Assembly (NCBI RefSeq): GCF_015752045.1
Contig: NZ_JADOUS010000002.1
Span: forward strand, 310,001 to 374,000
Direction: 5' to 3'
DNA from: Arthrobacter_D sp015752045
GTDB lineage: Bacteria; Actinomycetota; Actinomycetes; Actinomycetales; Micrococcaceae
DNA: 64,000 nucleotides
Under the pieces are notes generated by a model that did no database searches, was not told where the DNA came from, and worked only from the letters and a program-made list of their open reading frames with translations. Position 1 is the first letter of the stretch, and each line of letters starts with the position of its first letter. This document shows positions 50,647 through 61,822 of this stretch, piece by piece. The position numbers and the translations under genes were made by a program.

Positions 50647-51942
50647 CTAGCCCTTGATGTACGGGATGCCGCTGGCTCCGGGCGCCCTCGAGCGGCCCAC
50701 GAGGCCCGCGACGGCGAAGACCGTCACGACGTAGGGCAGCATGCGCAGGAACTGGTCCGGCACCGGTGTGCCGAGCAGGCTGAGCACGTTGGACAGGTTC
50801 GTGGCGAAGCCGAACAGCAGCGCCGCGAAGAACGCACCGATCGGATTCCACCGGCCGAAGATCATGGCGGCCAGGGCGATGTAGCCCGCGCCCGCCGTCA
50901 TGTCGCGCCCGAAGCCCGAGACGGCGACGAGCGTGAAGAAGGACCCGCCGATGCCCGCGACGACGCCGGCGAGCAGCACGTTCGTGAAGCGCATCCGGTT
51001 GACGTTGACGCCCAGGGTGTCGGCGGCCTTCGGGTGTTCCCCGACCGCGCGGGTGCGCAGGCCCCAGCGGGAATGGAAGAGCGCCACGTAGATGACGGCG
51101 ACCGCCACGTACATCAGGTAGCCGACGATGGTCTGCTCGAAGAGGATCGGCCCGATCACGGGGAGGTCCGAGAGCAGCGGGATCTCGATGATGGGCAGGC
51201 GCGGCGGCGAGTTCCACCGCTCCGGGTCCTCGGTGAGGAGGGCGGAGAACAGGAAGCCGGTGAGCCCGGACACCAGCACATTGAGCACGACACCGACGAT
51301 CACCTGGTTGACGACGTAGCGGATGCTGAAGATCGCCAGGACGAGCGACACGAGGACGCCGGCGACGGCGGCGGCGAAGAGGCCGACGAACGCGCTGCCG
51401 GACAGGGACCCGGCGACGGCGGCCGCGAAGGCGCCGAACAGCAGCTGCCCCTCGATGGCGATGTTGACCACGCCGGAGCGCTCGCACAGGATGCCCGAGA
51501 GCGACCCGAAGATCAGCGGGACCGCGAGGGTCACCGAACCGGCGAGCAGGCCGTAGAGGGCCACGTTCGGCGTGCGGGCGCTGCCCACCACCCAGGTCAG
51601 GAAGGCGATGAGGAACAGGACGGCGAACACGGCCGGCACCCACGCGGGCACTTTCCGGCCGGAGCGCGTCCGCAGGAACGCGATGGCGGCGAGGGCGAGC
51701 ATCCCGAGGGCGGCGATCCAGCCGACGACGGGCGCCGACACCACGATCGGGGGCAGGACCATCGCGTCGCCGTCCTCCGAGAGGCGGAACGTGACGTCGT
51801 TGTCCGGGGCCCCGATGGCGAAGACCAGGAGGGAGAAGAGCGCCACGACGGCGAGGATGATCGGGGTCTTCCAGGTACGCACTCCGGCATCGCCGGCATC
51901 GCGGGCGCCGCGCGCGGGCGCTTCGGTGGTTGCTGTGCTCAT
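50647..51942 (-). CDS. Nucleoside ABC transporter permease (second)
   Basis: A 431-residue permease of the BmpA-linked (RbsC/LivM-like) family, the NupC/YufQ type. The core is PLIFGSLSGILCERSGVVNIAIEGQLLFGAF, and the coupling loop is WGLRTRAVGEHPKAADTLGVNVNRMRF. The N-terminal ~130 residues add three hydrophobic helices, more than the usual ~310-residue protein. It overlaps the first permease by ATGA and precedes cdd by 11 bases. Confidence 0.92.
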   Translation of the reverse strand: MSTATTEAPARGARDAGDAGVRTWKTPIILAVVALFSLLVFAIGAPDNDVTFRLSEDGDAMVLPPIVVSAPVVGWIAALGMLALAAIAFLRTRSGRKVPAWVPAVFAVLFLIAFLTWVVGSARTPNVALYGLLAGSVTLAVPLIFGSLSGILCERSGVVNIAIEGQLLFGAFAAAVAGSLSGSAFVGLFAAAVAGVLVSLVLAIFSIRYVVNQVIVGVVLNVLVSGLTGFLFSALLTEDPERWNSPPRLPIIEIPLLSDLPVIGPILFEQTIVGYLMYVAVAVIYVALFHSRWGLRTRAVGEHPKAADTLGVNVNRMRFTNVLLAGVVAGIGGSFFTLVAVSGFGRDMTAGAGYIALAAMIFGRWNPIGAFFAALLFGFATNLSNVLSLLGTPVPDQFLRMLPYVVTVFAVAGLVGRSRAPGASGIPYIKG

Positions 51943-53336
51943 GCTGCTGCTCCGGTCGAGGCTGGCGTGCGGGTCGTGGAGCCGCCCTTGCCGGTGCGGG
52001 GGGCGCCGGGTGAGGGGAGGCGGAACAGCGCGCGGACGAGCGGCGGCGCTGCGATGAAGAGGACGATGAGCGATTGCACCACGAGGACGATGTCGATGCT
52101 GGTGCCGGTCGACGCCTGCATGGTCACCCCGCCGGCACGGAACGCGCCGAACAGGATGCCCGCCGCGAAGGTGCCCCACGGCGTGGACCGCCCGAGCAGG
52201 GCGACGGTGATCGCGTCGAAGCCGAAGCTCGCAGCGACTCCCGAGGTCAGCACCTTCTCGGTGCCGGACACCTGCGCCACGCCCGCGAGTCCCGCGAGGG
52301 CACCGGCGATGGCCATCGCCAGGATGTAGCCCTTGCTGACGTTGATGCCCGCGGTGCGGGCGGCGCTCGAGTTGGCGCCGATGGCGCGCAGCTCGAAGCC
52401 GACCGTCGAGCGGTTGAGCAGCCATGCCACGAAGAACGTCGCGAGGACCGCGACGACGAAGCCCCAGTGCAGGCGGAACCCGGCGCCGAGCAGCGGCGGG
52501 TAGAGCGCCGTCGCGTCGAGCTGCGGGCTGATGGGGTTCGTGGACCCCGGCCGCTGGAACGCCGGGGTACTCAGGAAGTAGAGGACCAGGTTGACGGCGA
52601 TGTAGTTGAACATGATGGTCAGGATGACCTCGTGGGCGCCGGTGCGGGCCTTGAGGACACCGACGAGCCCGGCCCAGATCGCACCGCCGACCATGCCGGC
52701 GAGGATCACCAGGAGCAGGTGGATGCCGGCCGGGAGGTCGAGCGTGAAGCCGACCCAGGCCGCGAAGGTCGCGCCGATGAGGATCTGGCCCTGCGCACCG
52801 ATGTTGAACAGGCCGGCACGGAACGCGAGCGCCACACCCAGGCCCGCGCAGATGAGCGGCGTGGCGACCGTCAGCGTCTGGGTCAGGGGGTAGATCATCC
52901 GGGCGAAGGTCTCCCCCTGGAAGTTGAACACCGCGCCCTGGAAGAGGGCGATGTACGCGCCCGACGCCGCTGCCCAGCCTGCCGCCAGGGTGTCCTGGGG
53001 CCGACTGAAGAAGTACGACGACGCCCGGGCCACGTTCTCGTCGGTGACCGCGATGAGGAGGCCGCCGAGGATCAGGGAGAGGACCACGGACAGGAAGGCG
53101 ACGAGCGCGTTGCCGGTCACCACGCGCTGCAGGAGCGTCGACTCCGTGGCGGGTCCGCTGCCGGGACCGGCTGCGGAGGCCGGTACGGCGGGAGGGGGCA
53201 GTGCCCCTCCGGCCGTCTCGACCGCGTTCCCGAGCCGCGCCTCGTCCTGGCGTGCGGTCTCCTTCGCTTCCCGACGGCTCAGCGGAGCGTCGCCGTCGGT
53301 CGCCGGCGTGGCCGGCCTGTCGTCCTGCGGGCTCAC
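51939..53336 (-). CDS. Nucleoside ABC transporter permease (first)
   Basis: A 465-residue permease of the BmpA-linked family (NupB/YufP type). A disordered N-terminal ~75 residues precede about ten helices. Family blocks are TPLICAGLGVALAFRAGLFNIGAQGQILIGATFAAW, RTGAHEVILTIMFNYIAV and the coupling loop GFELRAIGANSSAARTAGINVSKGYILAMA. It overlaps the ATPase gene upstream and the second permease downstream by 4 bases each, so the complex is made in step. Confidence 0.93.
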   Translation of the reverse strand: MSPQDDRPATPATDGDAPLSRREAKETARQDEARLGNAVETAGGALPPPAVPASAAGPGSGPATESTLLQRVVTGNALVAFLSVVLSLILGGLLIAVTDENVARASSYFFSRPQDTLAAGWAAASGAYIALFQGAVFNFQGETFARMIYPLTQTLTVATPLICAGLGVALAFRAGLFNIGAQGQILIGATFAAWVGFTLDLPAGIHLLLVILAGMVGGAIWAGLVGVLKARTGAHEVILTIMFNYIAVNLVLYFLSTPAFQRPGSTNPISPQLDATALYPPLLGAGFRLHWGFVVAVLATFFVAWLLNRSTVGFELRAIGANSSAARTAGINVSKGYILAMAIAGALAGLAGVAQVSGTEKVLTSGVAASFGFDAITVALLGRSTPWGTFAAGILFGAFRAGGVTMQASTGTSIDIVLVVQSLIVLFIAAPPLVRALFRLPSPGAPRTGKGGSTTRTPASTGAAA

Positions 53337-54877
53337 AGGTTTCCTCCTTGAACGTCGTGTGCCTGGGCCAGTGCTTCGTCGCCGGGCATGCCGGCCATCA
53401 TCAGGCCGAGGACATCCCGCGACACCGTGCCGGGCACGATGCCCATCAGGCGTCCGCGGTACAGCACCGCGATCCGGTCGGCCAGTTCCAGGACCTCGTC
53501 GAGCTCGGTCGAGACGATGATGACGGGGGTGCCGCCGTCGCGCTCCGCGACGATGCGCCGGTGCAGGAACTCGATGGATCCGACGTCGACGCCGCGGGTC
53601 GGCTGGGAGGCGATGAACAGTTTGAGCGGCCGCGAGAACTCGCGGGCCATGACGACCTTCTGCTGGTTCCCGCCGGACAGCGTGCCCGCCGGCGCGGATG
53701 CGGACTGCGTCCGGATGTCGTACTCCGCGATCTTCTCCTCGGCGTTCTTCTCGATGACCGCGGGCGACATGGACATGCCCCGGGCGAAGGGGGCGGCGTC
53801 GTAGCGGTTCAGGACGAGGTTCTCGGCGACCGTGAACGTGCCGACGAGGCCGTCCACGCTGCGGTCCTCGGGGACGAATCCGACGCCGGCGCGGATGACG
53901 TCCTTGACCCTGCGGCCCAGGAGTTCCTCGCCGTCGAGGGTGATCGAACCCGTGACGTGGTCCTGGAGCCCCATGATGGCCTCGGTCAGCTCGGTCTGCC
54001 CGTTGCCCTGGACACCGGCGATGGCGAGGATCTCGCCCTGCGCCACCTCGAAGCTGAGTCCGTCCACGACGCGCTGCCCGTTGGCCGCCTGGACCGTGAG
54101 GTCGTGGACCTTGAAGGTCACCTCGCCGGGGGTCGCGGGCTTCTTCTCTAGCGTGAGGTTGACCGATCGCCCCACCATGAGGGACGCGAGCTCGGTGGTC
54201 GGTGCGCTCGGGTCGGCCGTGCCGACGACCTTCCCGCGGCGGATGACGGTGATGACGTCGGAGACGGCCTTCACCTCGCGGAGCTTGTGCGAGATGAAGA
54301 CGATGGACTTCCCATCGGCCTTGAGCTGCCCCATGATGCCGAGCAGTTCGTCGGTCTCCTTGGGCGTCAGCACGGCGGTGGGCTCGTCGAGGATCAGCAC
54401 CTCGGCGTCGCGCACGAGGGCCTTGATGATCTCGACGCGCTGCTGGACGCCGACGGGCAGGTCCTCGACCACGGCATCGGGATCGACGTCGAACCCGTAC
54501 TGGTCGGAGATCTGCCGGATGCGCGTGCGCGTCTTCTGCAGGTCGAGCATGCCGCCCGCCTTCGTGGCCTCGTTGCCGAGGGCCACGTTCTCCGCGACGG
54601 TGAAGACCGGCACGAGCATGAAGTGCTGGTGCACCATGCCGATACCGGCGGCCATGGCGTCGCCGGGCCCCTTGAAGGTCACCGGCTCGTCGTCGACGAG
54701 GATCTGGCCCTCGGTGGGGTCGTACAGTCCGTACAGCACATTCATGAGCGTCGACTTCCCGGCCCCGTTCTCACCGAGCAGGCTGTGCACCTGTCCCGGT
54801 TCGACGACGAGATCGATGGAGTCGTTGGCGACGAGCGATCCGAAGCGCTTCGTGATGCCGATCAGTTCGAGTTTCAC
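53333..54877 (-). CDS. Nucleoside ABC transporter ATP-binding protein (two ABC domains)
   Basis: A 514-residue double ATPase of the sugar/nucleoside (RbsA/NupA) type. The first domain has Walker A LLGENGAGKSTLMN, signature VGVQQRVEIIKAL and Walker B VLILDEPTAVLTP. The second has a degenerate Walker A (AGVQGNGQTELTEAI), signature LSGGNQQKVVMAREF and LFIASQPTRGVDVGS with no catalytic Glu, so only the first site is likely to hydrolyse ATP fully. It follows bmpA by 173 bases with a hairpin between. Confidence 0.94.
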   Translation of the reverse strand: MKLELIGITKRFGSLVANDSIDLVVEPGQVHSLLGENGAGKSTLMNVLYGLYDPTEGQILVDDEPVTFKGPGDAMAAGIGMVHQHFMLVPVFTVAENVALGNEATKAGGMLDLQKTRTRIRQISDQYGFDVDPDAVVEDLPVGVQQRVEIIKALVRDAEVLILDEPTAVLTPKETDELLGIMGQLKADGKSIVFISHKLREVKAVSDVITVIRRGKVVGTADPSAPTTELASLMVGRSVNLTLEKKPATPGEVTFKVHDLTVQAANGQRVVDGLSFEVAQGEILAIAGVQGNGQTELTEAIMGLQDHVTGSITLDGEELLGRRVKDVIRAGVGFVPEDRSVDGLVGTFTVAENLVLNRYDAAPFARGMSMSPAVIEKNAEEKIAEYDIRTQSASAPAGTLSGGNQQKVVMAREFSRPLKLFIASQPTRGVDVGSIEFLHRRIVAERDGGTPVIIVSTELDEVLELADRIAVLYRGRLMGIVPGTVSRDVLGLMMAGMPGDEALAQAHDVQGGNL

Positions 54878-54992
54878 AACTCATCCAACCTGTTCTGTTC
54901 TCTTGTCGTGTCCTGACTCGTCGCTGGTCGAGCGGAAGCCACGTGAAGGATACCGGGCGGGGCCTCGGGGCACCCACCGGCGTCAAACGCAA

Positions 54993-55033
54993 ACCGCCCT
55001 CCTCCCGGCGTGAACCCGCGGGAGGAAGGCGGT
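54993..55033 (-). terminator. Hairpin between bmpA and the ATPase gene
   Basis: Stem ACCGCC-c-TCCTCCCG with CGGGAGGA-a-GGCGGT (14 pairs, one mismatch) and an 11-base loop, 17 bases after bmpA; TTTGCG follows on the minus strand. As it sits inside the operon it probably makes bmpA transcripts more abundant than those of the ATPase and permeases. Confidence 0.65.
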
Positions 55034-55050
55034 CCTGGTGCGTTGCCGTG

Positions 55051-56163
55051 CTACTTCGGGCTGGCGGCCGAATCGACCGTGATCTCGCCCGAGACGATCT
55101 GGTCCTTCAGCCCGTCGAGCGTCGACTGGAGGTCGGCGGGGACGTTGGCCTCCTGGTCGTGGAACGGCGCCAGTGCGACGCCGCCGTTCTCCAGGGTGCC
55201 CACGTACGGGGTGTTGTCGAAGTTGCCCTCGACGTCGGTGCTGATGACGTCCTCGACGGCGTCGCCCATGAGCTTCATGACCGAGGTGAGGATGAACTCC
55301 TCGCCCTTGCCGGCGGTCTCGTAGCCGTCCGAGTCGACCCAGATGGCCTTGACGTCCTTGCCGCCCGCGTTGGCCTCGATGACGGCGTCGAGCGTGCCGG
55401 AGCCGACCGGACCGGCGACGGGCATGATGATGTCGGCGCCTTCGTTGATGAAGTTCTGGGTGTTGGTCTTGCCTGCGGCCTGGTCCTCGAAGTTGCCAAC
55501 GAAGGTGCCGTTCTGGCTCTCCTTGTCCCAGCCGAGGAGCTGGACGTCGCCGCCGGTCTCCTCGTTGAAGTAGGTGACGCCGTCGGCGAAGCCGTCCATG
55601 AAGATGGTCACGGTCGGGATGTTGATGCCGCCGAACGTGGCCACCTTGCCGGTCTCGCTGGTCGCTGCCGCTGCATAGCCGGCCAGGAATGCGGCCTGCG
55701 CCGTGTCGTAGATGATCGGCTTGACGTTCGGCAGGTCGATCGAGTTGTCGTCGACGATCGCGAAGTTCGCCTCGGTGTTCTGCTCGGCCGCGGCCTTCGT
55801 GGTGTCGGCGAGCAGGAAGCCCACGGTGACGGTCAGGTTGCAGCCGGCCTGGACCATGCTGTCGACGTTCGGGCCGAAGTCGGTCTCGGCCTGCGACTCG
55901 GCCTGGTTGGTCTTGATGCCGAGGTCCGTCTCGGCCTTCTTCAGGCCCTCGTAGCTGGACTGGTTGAACGAGCGGTCGTCGAATCCGCCGGAGTCGGAGA
56001 CGATGCAGCCGAGGTAGTCGGCATTCGCCTCGGCGCTCGAGCCGCCTCCGGACGACTCCGCTGCCGGGGGTGCCCCGCAGCCGGAGAGGACGAGGGCCGA
56101 TACGCCCAGAACGGCGGCGGACAGGCCGGTGCCGCGCGAAATTCTGCGCAGTGAATTCTTCAA
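55051..56163 (-). CDS. BMP family nucleoside-binding lipoprotein
   Basis: A 370-residue BmpA/PnrA-type binding protein for purine and pyrimidine nucleosides. The lipoprotein signal is GLSAAVLGVSALVLSGC with Cys at ~29. The domain has the family blocks CIVSDSGGFDDRSFNQSSYEGLKKA and ADIIMPVAGPVGSGTLDAV. The start is the TTG at 56163, four bases after GGAGG; the next in-frame methionine codons are far inside, and upstream codons are not protein-like. It is the first gene of the uptake-salvage cluster and is followed by a hairpin. Confidence 0.94.
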   Translation of the reverse strand: MKNSLRRISRGTGLSAAVLGVSALVLSGCGAPPAAESSGGGSSAEANADYLGCIVSDSGGFDDRSFNQSSYEGLKKAETDLGIKTNQAESQAETDFGPNVDSMVQAGCNLTVTVGFLLADTTKAAAEQNTEANFAIVDDNSIDLPNVKPIIYDTAQAAFLAGYAAAATSETGKVATFGGINIPTVTIFMDGFADGVTYFNEETGGDVQLLGWDKESQNGTFVGNFEDQAAGKTNTQNFINEGADIIMPVAGPVGSGTLDAVIEANAGGKDVKAIWVDSDGYETAGKGEEFILTSVMKLMGDAVEDVISTDVEGNFDNTPYVGTLENGGVALAPFHDQEANVPADLQSTLDGLKDQIVSGEITVDSAASPK

Positions 56164-56415
56164 AATGCCTCCAGGAGAGAAATGCGCCACGAGAAGGAAT
56201 GCCAGCGAGTGTCCATCCCGGGTCACGACTGATCCGAGGCTCTGTTGTCGCTGGAAAGACCGTGGCGCCGCGACACCGTCGGTGCAGCACGTATGCGAAC
56301 ATCCTAAGGGCCAAGTGACGGGGAACACTACACGGGCGCACCGCGCGTGGCGATCGTTTGGATTTCGTTATGCACAGGGCACTGAGCACCTGTCCCGGGG
56401 CGCCCGGACCCGCCT

Positions 56416-57621
56416 CTACCCGTCGGCGTCGAGCACGGTCTGCAGGGCGGCGGCGGTCATGACACGGACGCCGTACTCGATGGCCCGCTCGTCCGGCCTG
56501 TAGTCGCCGCGGTGCAGGTCGTAGGTCTCCCCGCCCGGCGTGCGGGTACCCAGGCGCATCATGGCGCCGGGCACCTCCTGGGTCATCCAGGCGAAGTCCT
56601 CGCCCCCCATGGACTGCGGTGTCAGGACGACGGCGCCCGGGCCGAGCTCGGCGCGGGCCGCGGCCTCGAGCAGGCCGGTCTCCGCCTCCTGGTTCACCAC
56701 GGGGGGCACGCCGCGGGTGTGCTCCAGCTTCACGGTCACGCCGAAGGGCGCCGCGACCTCGCGGACGGCACGGTCGAGCAGCTCGCCCGCGGATTTCCAG
56801 GCGTCGGCGTCGAGGCACCGCAGCGTCCCCGACATGTAGCCGTGCGCCGGGATCGCGTTGGGTGCGGACCCGGCGTGGATCTGTCCCCACACGAGGGAGA
56901 CGGCGCTGCGCACGTCGATCCGCCGGGAGAGCACGGCCGGGACGTTCACGGCGATGGACGCCAGCGCGAACACGAGGTCCTCGGTCAGGTGCGGGCGGGA
57001 GGTGTGGCCGCCGCGACCGCTGAGCTCGACGCGGATGGTGTCCGACGCCGACGTGATGGCGCCGATGCGCGTGCCGACGAGGCCGACGTCGATCCTCGGG
57101 TCGCAGTGCAGCGCGAGGATCCGGGGCAGGCCGGTGAGCACCCCCTGGGCGATCACGTCCAGGGCGCCGCCGGGCATCATCTCCTCGGCGGGCTGGAAGA
57201 TGATCCGCACCGTGCCCGGCAGGGGCTGCTCGCGGTCGAGGTCCGCGAGGACGAGGGCGACGCCGAGCATCACCGTGGCGTGGATGTCGTGGCCGCAGGC
57301 GTGGGTCACGCCGGTCGAGGCCGACGCGTAGGGAAGGCCCGTCTCCTCGATGATCGGCAGGGCGTCGATGTCCGCGCGTAGGCCGAGGCGGAGCGGTCCC
57401 CGGCCGATGTCCACGACGACGCCGGTGCCCTCCAGCCGCTGCGGGACGAGTCCCGCCTGCCGGAGCCGCGCGATGAGCAGGTCCGTGGTGCGGTGTTCCT
57501 TGAAGGACAGCTCGGGGTGGCGGTGGATGTCACGCCGGATGCCGGTCAGCTCATCGAGCAACAGGTCGAGGGATGCACCTGCCCGTGAGGCAGCCGAACT
57601 CTGGGTGCTGAACGTTTCCAC
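56416..57621 (-). CDS. M20 family amidohydrolase
   Basis: A 401-residue metallopeptidase/amidohydrolase (AmiA1/HipO type) that hydrolyses an N-acyl or amide bond; the natural substrate is unknown. Metal and catalytic motifs: ADIDALPI, THACGHDIHATVMLG (Cys/His metal ligands), FQPAEE with the general base Glu pair, LHCDP and the C-terminal GGEDFAWM. The dimerisation domain occupies ~185-295 (SGRGGHTSRPH). It lies between the bmpA promoter and manC, transcribed on the same strand. In mycobacteria amiA1/amiB1 genes lie near the same salvage genes. Confidence 0.92.
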   Translation of the reverse strand: METFSTQSSAASRAGASLDLLLDELTGIRRDIHRHPELSFKEHRTTDLLIARLRQAGLVPQRLEGTGVVVDIGRGPLRLGLRADIDALPIIEETGLPYASASTGVTHACGHDIHATVMLGVALVLADLDREQPLPGTVRIIFQPAEEMMPGGALDVIAQGVLTGLPRILALHCDPRIDVGLVGTRIGAITSASDTIRVELSGRGGHTSRPHLTEDLVFALASIAVNVPAVLSRRIDVRSAVSLVWGQIHAGSAPNAIPAHGYMSGTLRCLDADAWKSAGELLDRAVREVAAPFGVTVKLEHTRGVPPVVNQEAETGLLEAAARAELGPGAVVLTPQSMGGEDFAWMTQEVPGAMMRLGTRTPGGETYDLHRGDYRPDERAIEYGVRVMTAAALQTVLDADG

Positions 57622-57698
57622 GTCCTCAGCCTACCGACCGGCGGCCCGGAGGCGGCACTTCATCGCCCCGGTGCCGGTATCGGCCGATTGCTTGCCTC

Positions 57699-58853
57699 CT
57701 AGAGCACGTCGGTGTCACCGCTGGCGCGGAGCCTCTCGACGGCCGTCTTGACCTCCTGCGCGTGCTCCTTGGTGGTGACGAGCAGGGCGTCGGGGGTGTC
57801 CACGATGACGACGTCGTCGATCCCGATCAGCGCGATCACCCGCTTGGTGTCCGAGACGACGATGCCCGAGGCGTTCTCGGAGAAGACGCGCGCCCCCTCC
57901 CCCATCACCGTGAGCTCGCTGTTCTCCTCGGCCGGGTTCAGCCGGCCGATGGCCGCGAAGTCGCCGACGTCGTCCCAGCTGAACTCGCCGGGGATCATGG
58001 CGACGTCGCCCGCGGCGGCCGCCGGCTCTGCGACGGCGTAGTCGATGGCGATCTTCGGCAGCGTCGGCCAGACGCGGCGGGCCACCTCGACGCGGCGCGG
58101 CGTGTCCCAGGCCTCCGCGATCTCGGTGAGGCCAGCGTAGAGCTCGGGCTCGTTGGCGGACAGGTGCTTGAGCATGAGGTCCACGGGCGCCACGAACATG
58201 CCGGCGTTCCAGGAGTAGTTGCCGCTCTCGATATAGCCGTCGGCGACGTCCTGCGAGGGCTTCTCCACGAATTCGATGACGGCGTGCGCGCTCGGCGCCC
58301 CGTCCACGGCGAGGGGCTCACCGGCGCGGATGTACCCGAAACCGGTCGACGCGTGGGTCGGTTTGATGCCGATGGTCACGATGAAACCGCGGGCGGCCGT
58401 GTGGATGGCCTCGCGGACCGCGTCCTGGAACACGTCGACCGGCGAGATCACCTGGTCGGCGGCGAAGGACCCCATGATGATGCGCGGGTCCCTCCGGTGG
58501 AGGATGGCGGCGGCGAGCCCGATCGCTGCACCGGAATCCTTCGGCTCCGACTCGAGGACCAGGTTCAGGTCCTCGATCTCAGGGAGCTGCTCGAGCACCG
58601 CGCGCCGGTGGACGACGCCGGTGACCACCATGATCCGACCGTCGCAGAGCGGACGGAGGCGGTCGTAGGTGGCGCGGATCAGGGTGCTGCCGGAACCCGT
58701 GAGGTCGTGCAGGAACTTGGGCGCCGCCGCCCGCGAGAGCGGCCACAGCCGTGTGCCGGTGCCTCCGGCGGGGATCACGCCATGGAAGCGCGCGAGCGCA
58801 TCGTCCGCGGGGTCGGTGTCAGGGGTGTGGGCAGCCGCCCTCTCAGTACTCAT
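57699..58853 (-). CDS. manC: Mannose-1-phosphate guanylyltransferase
   Basis: The enzyme makes GDP-mannose from mannose-1-phosphate and GTP for envelope glycans. The ~384-residue protein has the nucleotidyltransferase motif VIPAGGTGTRLWPLSR, the sugar-binding VEKPSQ block, and NYSWNAGMFV. It lacks the C-terminal isomerase domain of bifunctional enzymes, in keeping with a separate manA gene near 8 kb. ATG 58853 is chosen; the frame extends ~47 codons upstream through sequence that belongs to the sdh regulatory region. It is divergent from sdhC. Confidence 0.94.
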   Translation of the reverse strand: MSTERAAAHTPDTDPADDALARFHGVIPAGGTGTRLWPLSRAAAPKFLHDLTGSGSTLIRATYDRLRPLCDGRIMVVTGVVHRRAVLEQLPEIEDLNLVLESEPKDSGAAIGLAAAILHRRDPRIIMGSFAADQVISPVDVFQDAVREAIHTAARGFIVTIGIKPTHASTGFGYIRAGEPLAVDGAPSAHAVIEFVEKPSQDVADGYIESGNYSWNAGMFVAPVDLMLKHLSANEPELYAGLTEIAEAWDTPRRVEVARRVWPTLPKIAIDYAVAEPAAAAGDVAMIPGEFSWDDVGDFAAIGRLNPAEENSELTVMGEGARVFSENASGIVVSDTKRVIALIGIDDVVIVDTPDALLVTTKEHAQEVKTAVERLRASGDTDVL

Positions 58854-58943
58854 CCATTCCACGGTAACCGACGCACCCCGGGCAGGGGATCCTCCCGCGG
58901 GGGCGGCCGACCGCCGGGCGTCGACCACCGGTGTCGACGCCGG

Positions 58944-58959
58944 TGTTAACAACGTCACA
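58944..58959. promoter_or_regulatory. CRP/GlxR-like site upstream of sdhCDAB
   Basis: TGTTA-ACAACG-TCACA matches TGTGA-N6-TCACA in nine of ten arm positions. Its centre is 60.5 bases before the predicted sdh transcription start, the spacing of a classical class I CRP activator site. GlxR control of sdh is known in Corynebacterium; the link here is inference. Confidence 0.6.
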
Positions 58960-58976
58960 GGTGAGGGGTGCCTACA

Positions 58977-59005
58977 TTGAACCGGAAATGTCACCGCCCT
59001 AGATT
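58977..59005 (+). promoter_or_regulatory. sdhCDAB promoter
   Basis: TTGAAC (58977-58982) and TAGATT (59000-59005) are separated by 17 bases, close to the housekeeping sigma consensus. Transcription would start near 59012, leaving an ~80-base leader before sdhC. Confidence 0.65.
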
Positions 59006-59090
59006 ATTCTTATCTGAAGAGTGCTGTCGCACCGGCGTAATCCCTGCGTATATCGCGCTAACGCCCTCGCGATGCAGGGAGGTCAATTCA

Positions 59091-59480
59091 ATGCCGAAGA
59101 CGAAGACACTGTCACCAACAGGCACCCTCTACCGTGGCCGGGAAGGCCAATGGTCCTGGGTTGCCCACCGCATCACCGGGGTCGTGATTTTCTTCTTCCT
59201 CCTCGTCCATGTCCTGGACACCTCGCTCGTGCGGGTCTCGCCGGAGGCCTACGACGCCGTCATCGCCTCCTACAAGAACCCGATCATGGGCCTCGGTGAG
59301 CTCGGCCTCGTCGCCGCGATCGTCTTCCACGCCTTCAACGGCATCCGCGTGATCCTCGTGGACTTCTGGAAGAAGGGTCCCAAGTACCACCGCCAGATGC
59401 TCTGGAGCGTCGTCGGCCTCTGGGCGGTCGTCATGATCGCCTTCTCGATCCGCCATCTCTCGCACGTCTTCGGAGGTTAG
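59091..59480 (+). CDS. sdhC: Succinate dehydrogenase cytochrome b556 subunit
   Basis: SdhC is a membrane anchor that holds haem and the quinone site of complex II. The 129-residue protein has three helices (ITGVVIFFFLLVHVLDTS, LGELGLVAAIVFHAFNGIRVI and LWSVVGLWAVVMIAFSI) with haem-ligand candidates His in LVHVL and FHAFNG. ATG 59091 follows AGGGAGG by 8 bases; the frame is open further upstream but without homology. It is first of sdhCDAB, a four-gene unit with tight spacing. Confidence 0.94.
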   Translation: MPKTKTLSPTGTLYRGREGQWSWVAHRITGVVIFFFLLVHVLDTSLVRVSPEAYDAVIASYKNPIMGLGELGLVAAIVFHAFNGIRVILVDFWKKGPKYHRQMLWSVVGLWAVVMIAFSIRHLSHVFGG

Positions 59481-59486
59481 TACGCC

Positions 59487-59954
59487 ATGGCTACGCCAAC
59501 CATAGAAAGCCCCCGCTCCGGCCGGGTGTCCCCAGGCTACTCCCGCACCTCCGGCTCCCGCGGCAACTTCGAGATGATCGCCTGGCTGTTCATGCGCATC
59601 TCGGGAGCCATCCTGGTGGTGCTGATCTTCGTGCACCTCTACGTCAACCTCGTCGCGGGTGACGGCATCAGCGGCATCGACTTCGGGTTCGTCGCCGGGA
59701 AGTGGGCCAGCCCCATCTGGCAGATCTGGGACCTGACGATGCTGTGGCTGGCCATGCTGCACGGCACCAACGGCATCCGGGTCATCATCAACGACTACGC
59801 GGAGAAGAACAGCACGCGCATGTGGCTGAAGGGTGTCCTGTACACCTCGACCGTCGTCATCGTGGTCCTCGGCACGCTCGTGATCTTCACCTTCGATCCC
59901 TGCCCCGTGGTCAACGGTGTAGCCCACGTCGCGGACTACTGCCCCGCCCCGTAA
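59487..59954 (+). CDS. sdhD: Succinate dehydrogenase hydrophobic membrane anchor subunit
   Basis: SdhD completes the membrane anchor with SdhC. The 155-residue protein has a soluble N terminus (~30 residues) and three helices: MRISGAILVVLIFVHLYVNLV, the LTMLWLAMLHGTNGIRVII region and VVIVVLGTLVIFTF. Histidines in FVHLY and MLHGTN are likely haem or quinone-site ligands. It begins 6 bases after sdhC and is followed by a 89-base gap before sdhA. Confidence 0.92.
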   Translation: MATPTIESPRSGRVSPGYSRTSGSRGNFEMIAWLFMRISGAILVVLIFVHLYVNLVAGDGISGIDFGFVAGKWASPIWQIWDLTMLWLAMLHGTNGIRVIINDYAEKNSTRMWLKGVLYTSTVVIVVLGTLVIFTFDPCPVVNGVAHVADYCPAP

Positions 59955-60043
59955 CACCTGCCGCAGGCCGGCAGTCCCCGCATGTGGGCCCACCGTGGCG
60001 CACTCATGCACCCACAACGGTTCCAACAGAAAGAGCGACCAGC

Positions 60044-61821
<1,778 letters not shown>

Positions 61822-61822
<1 letters not shown>

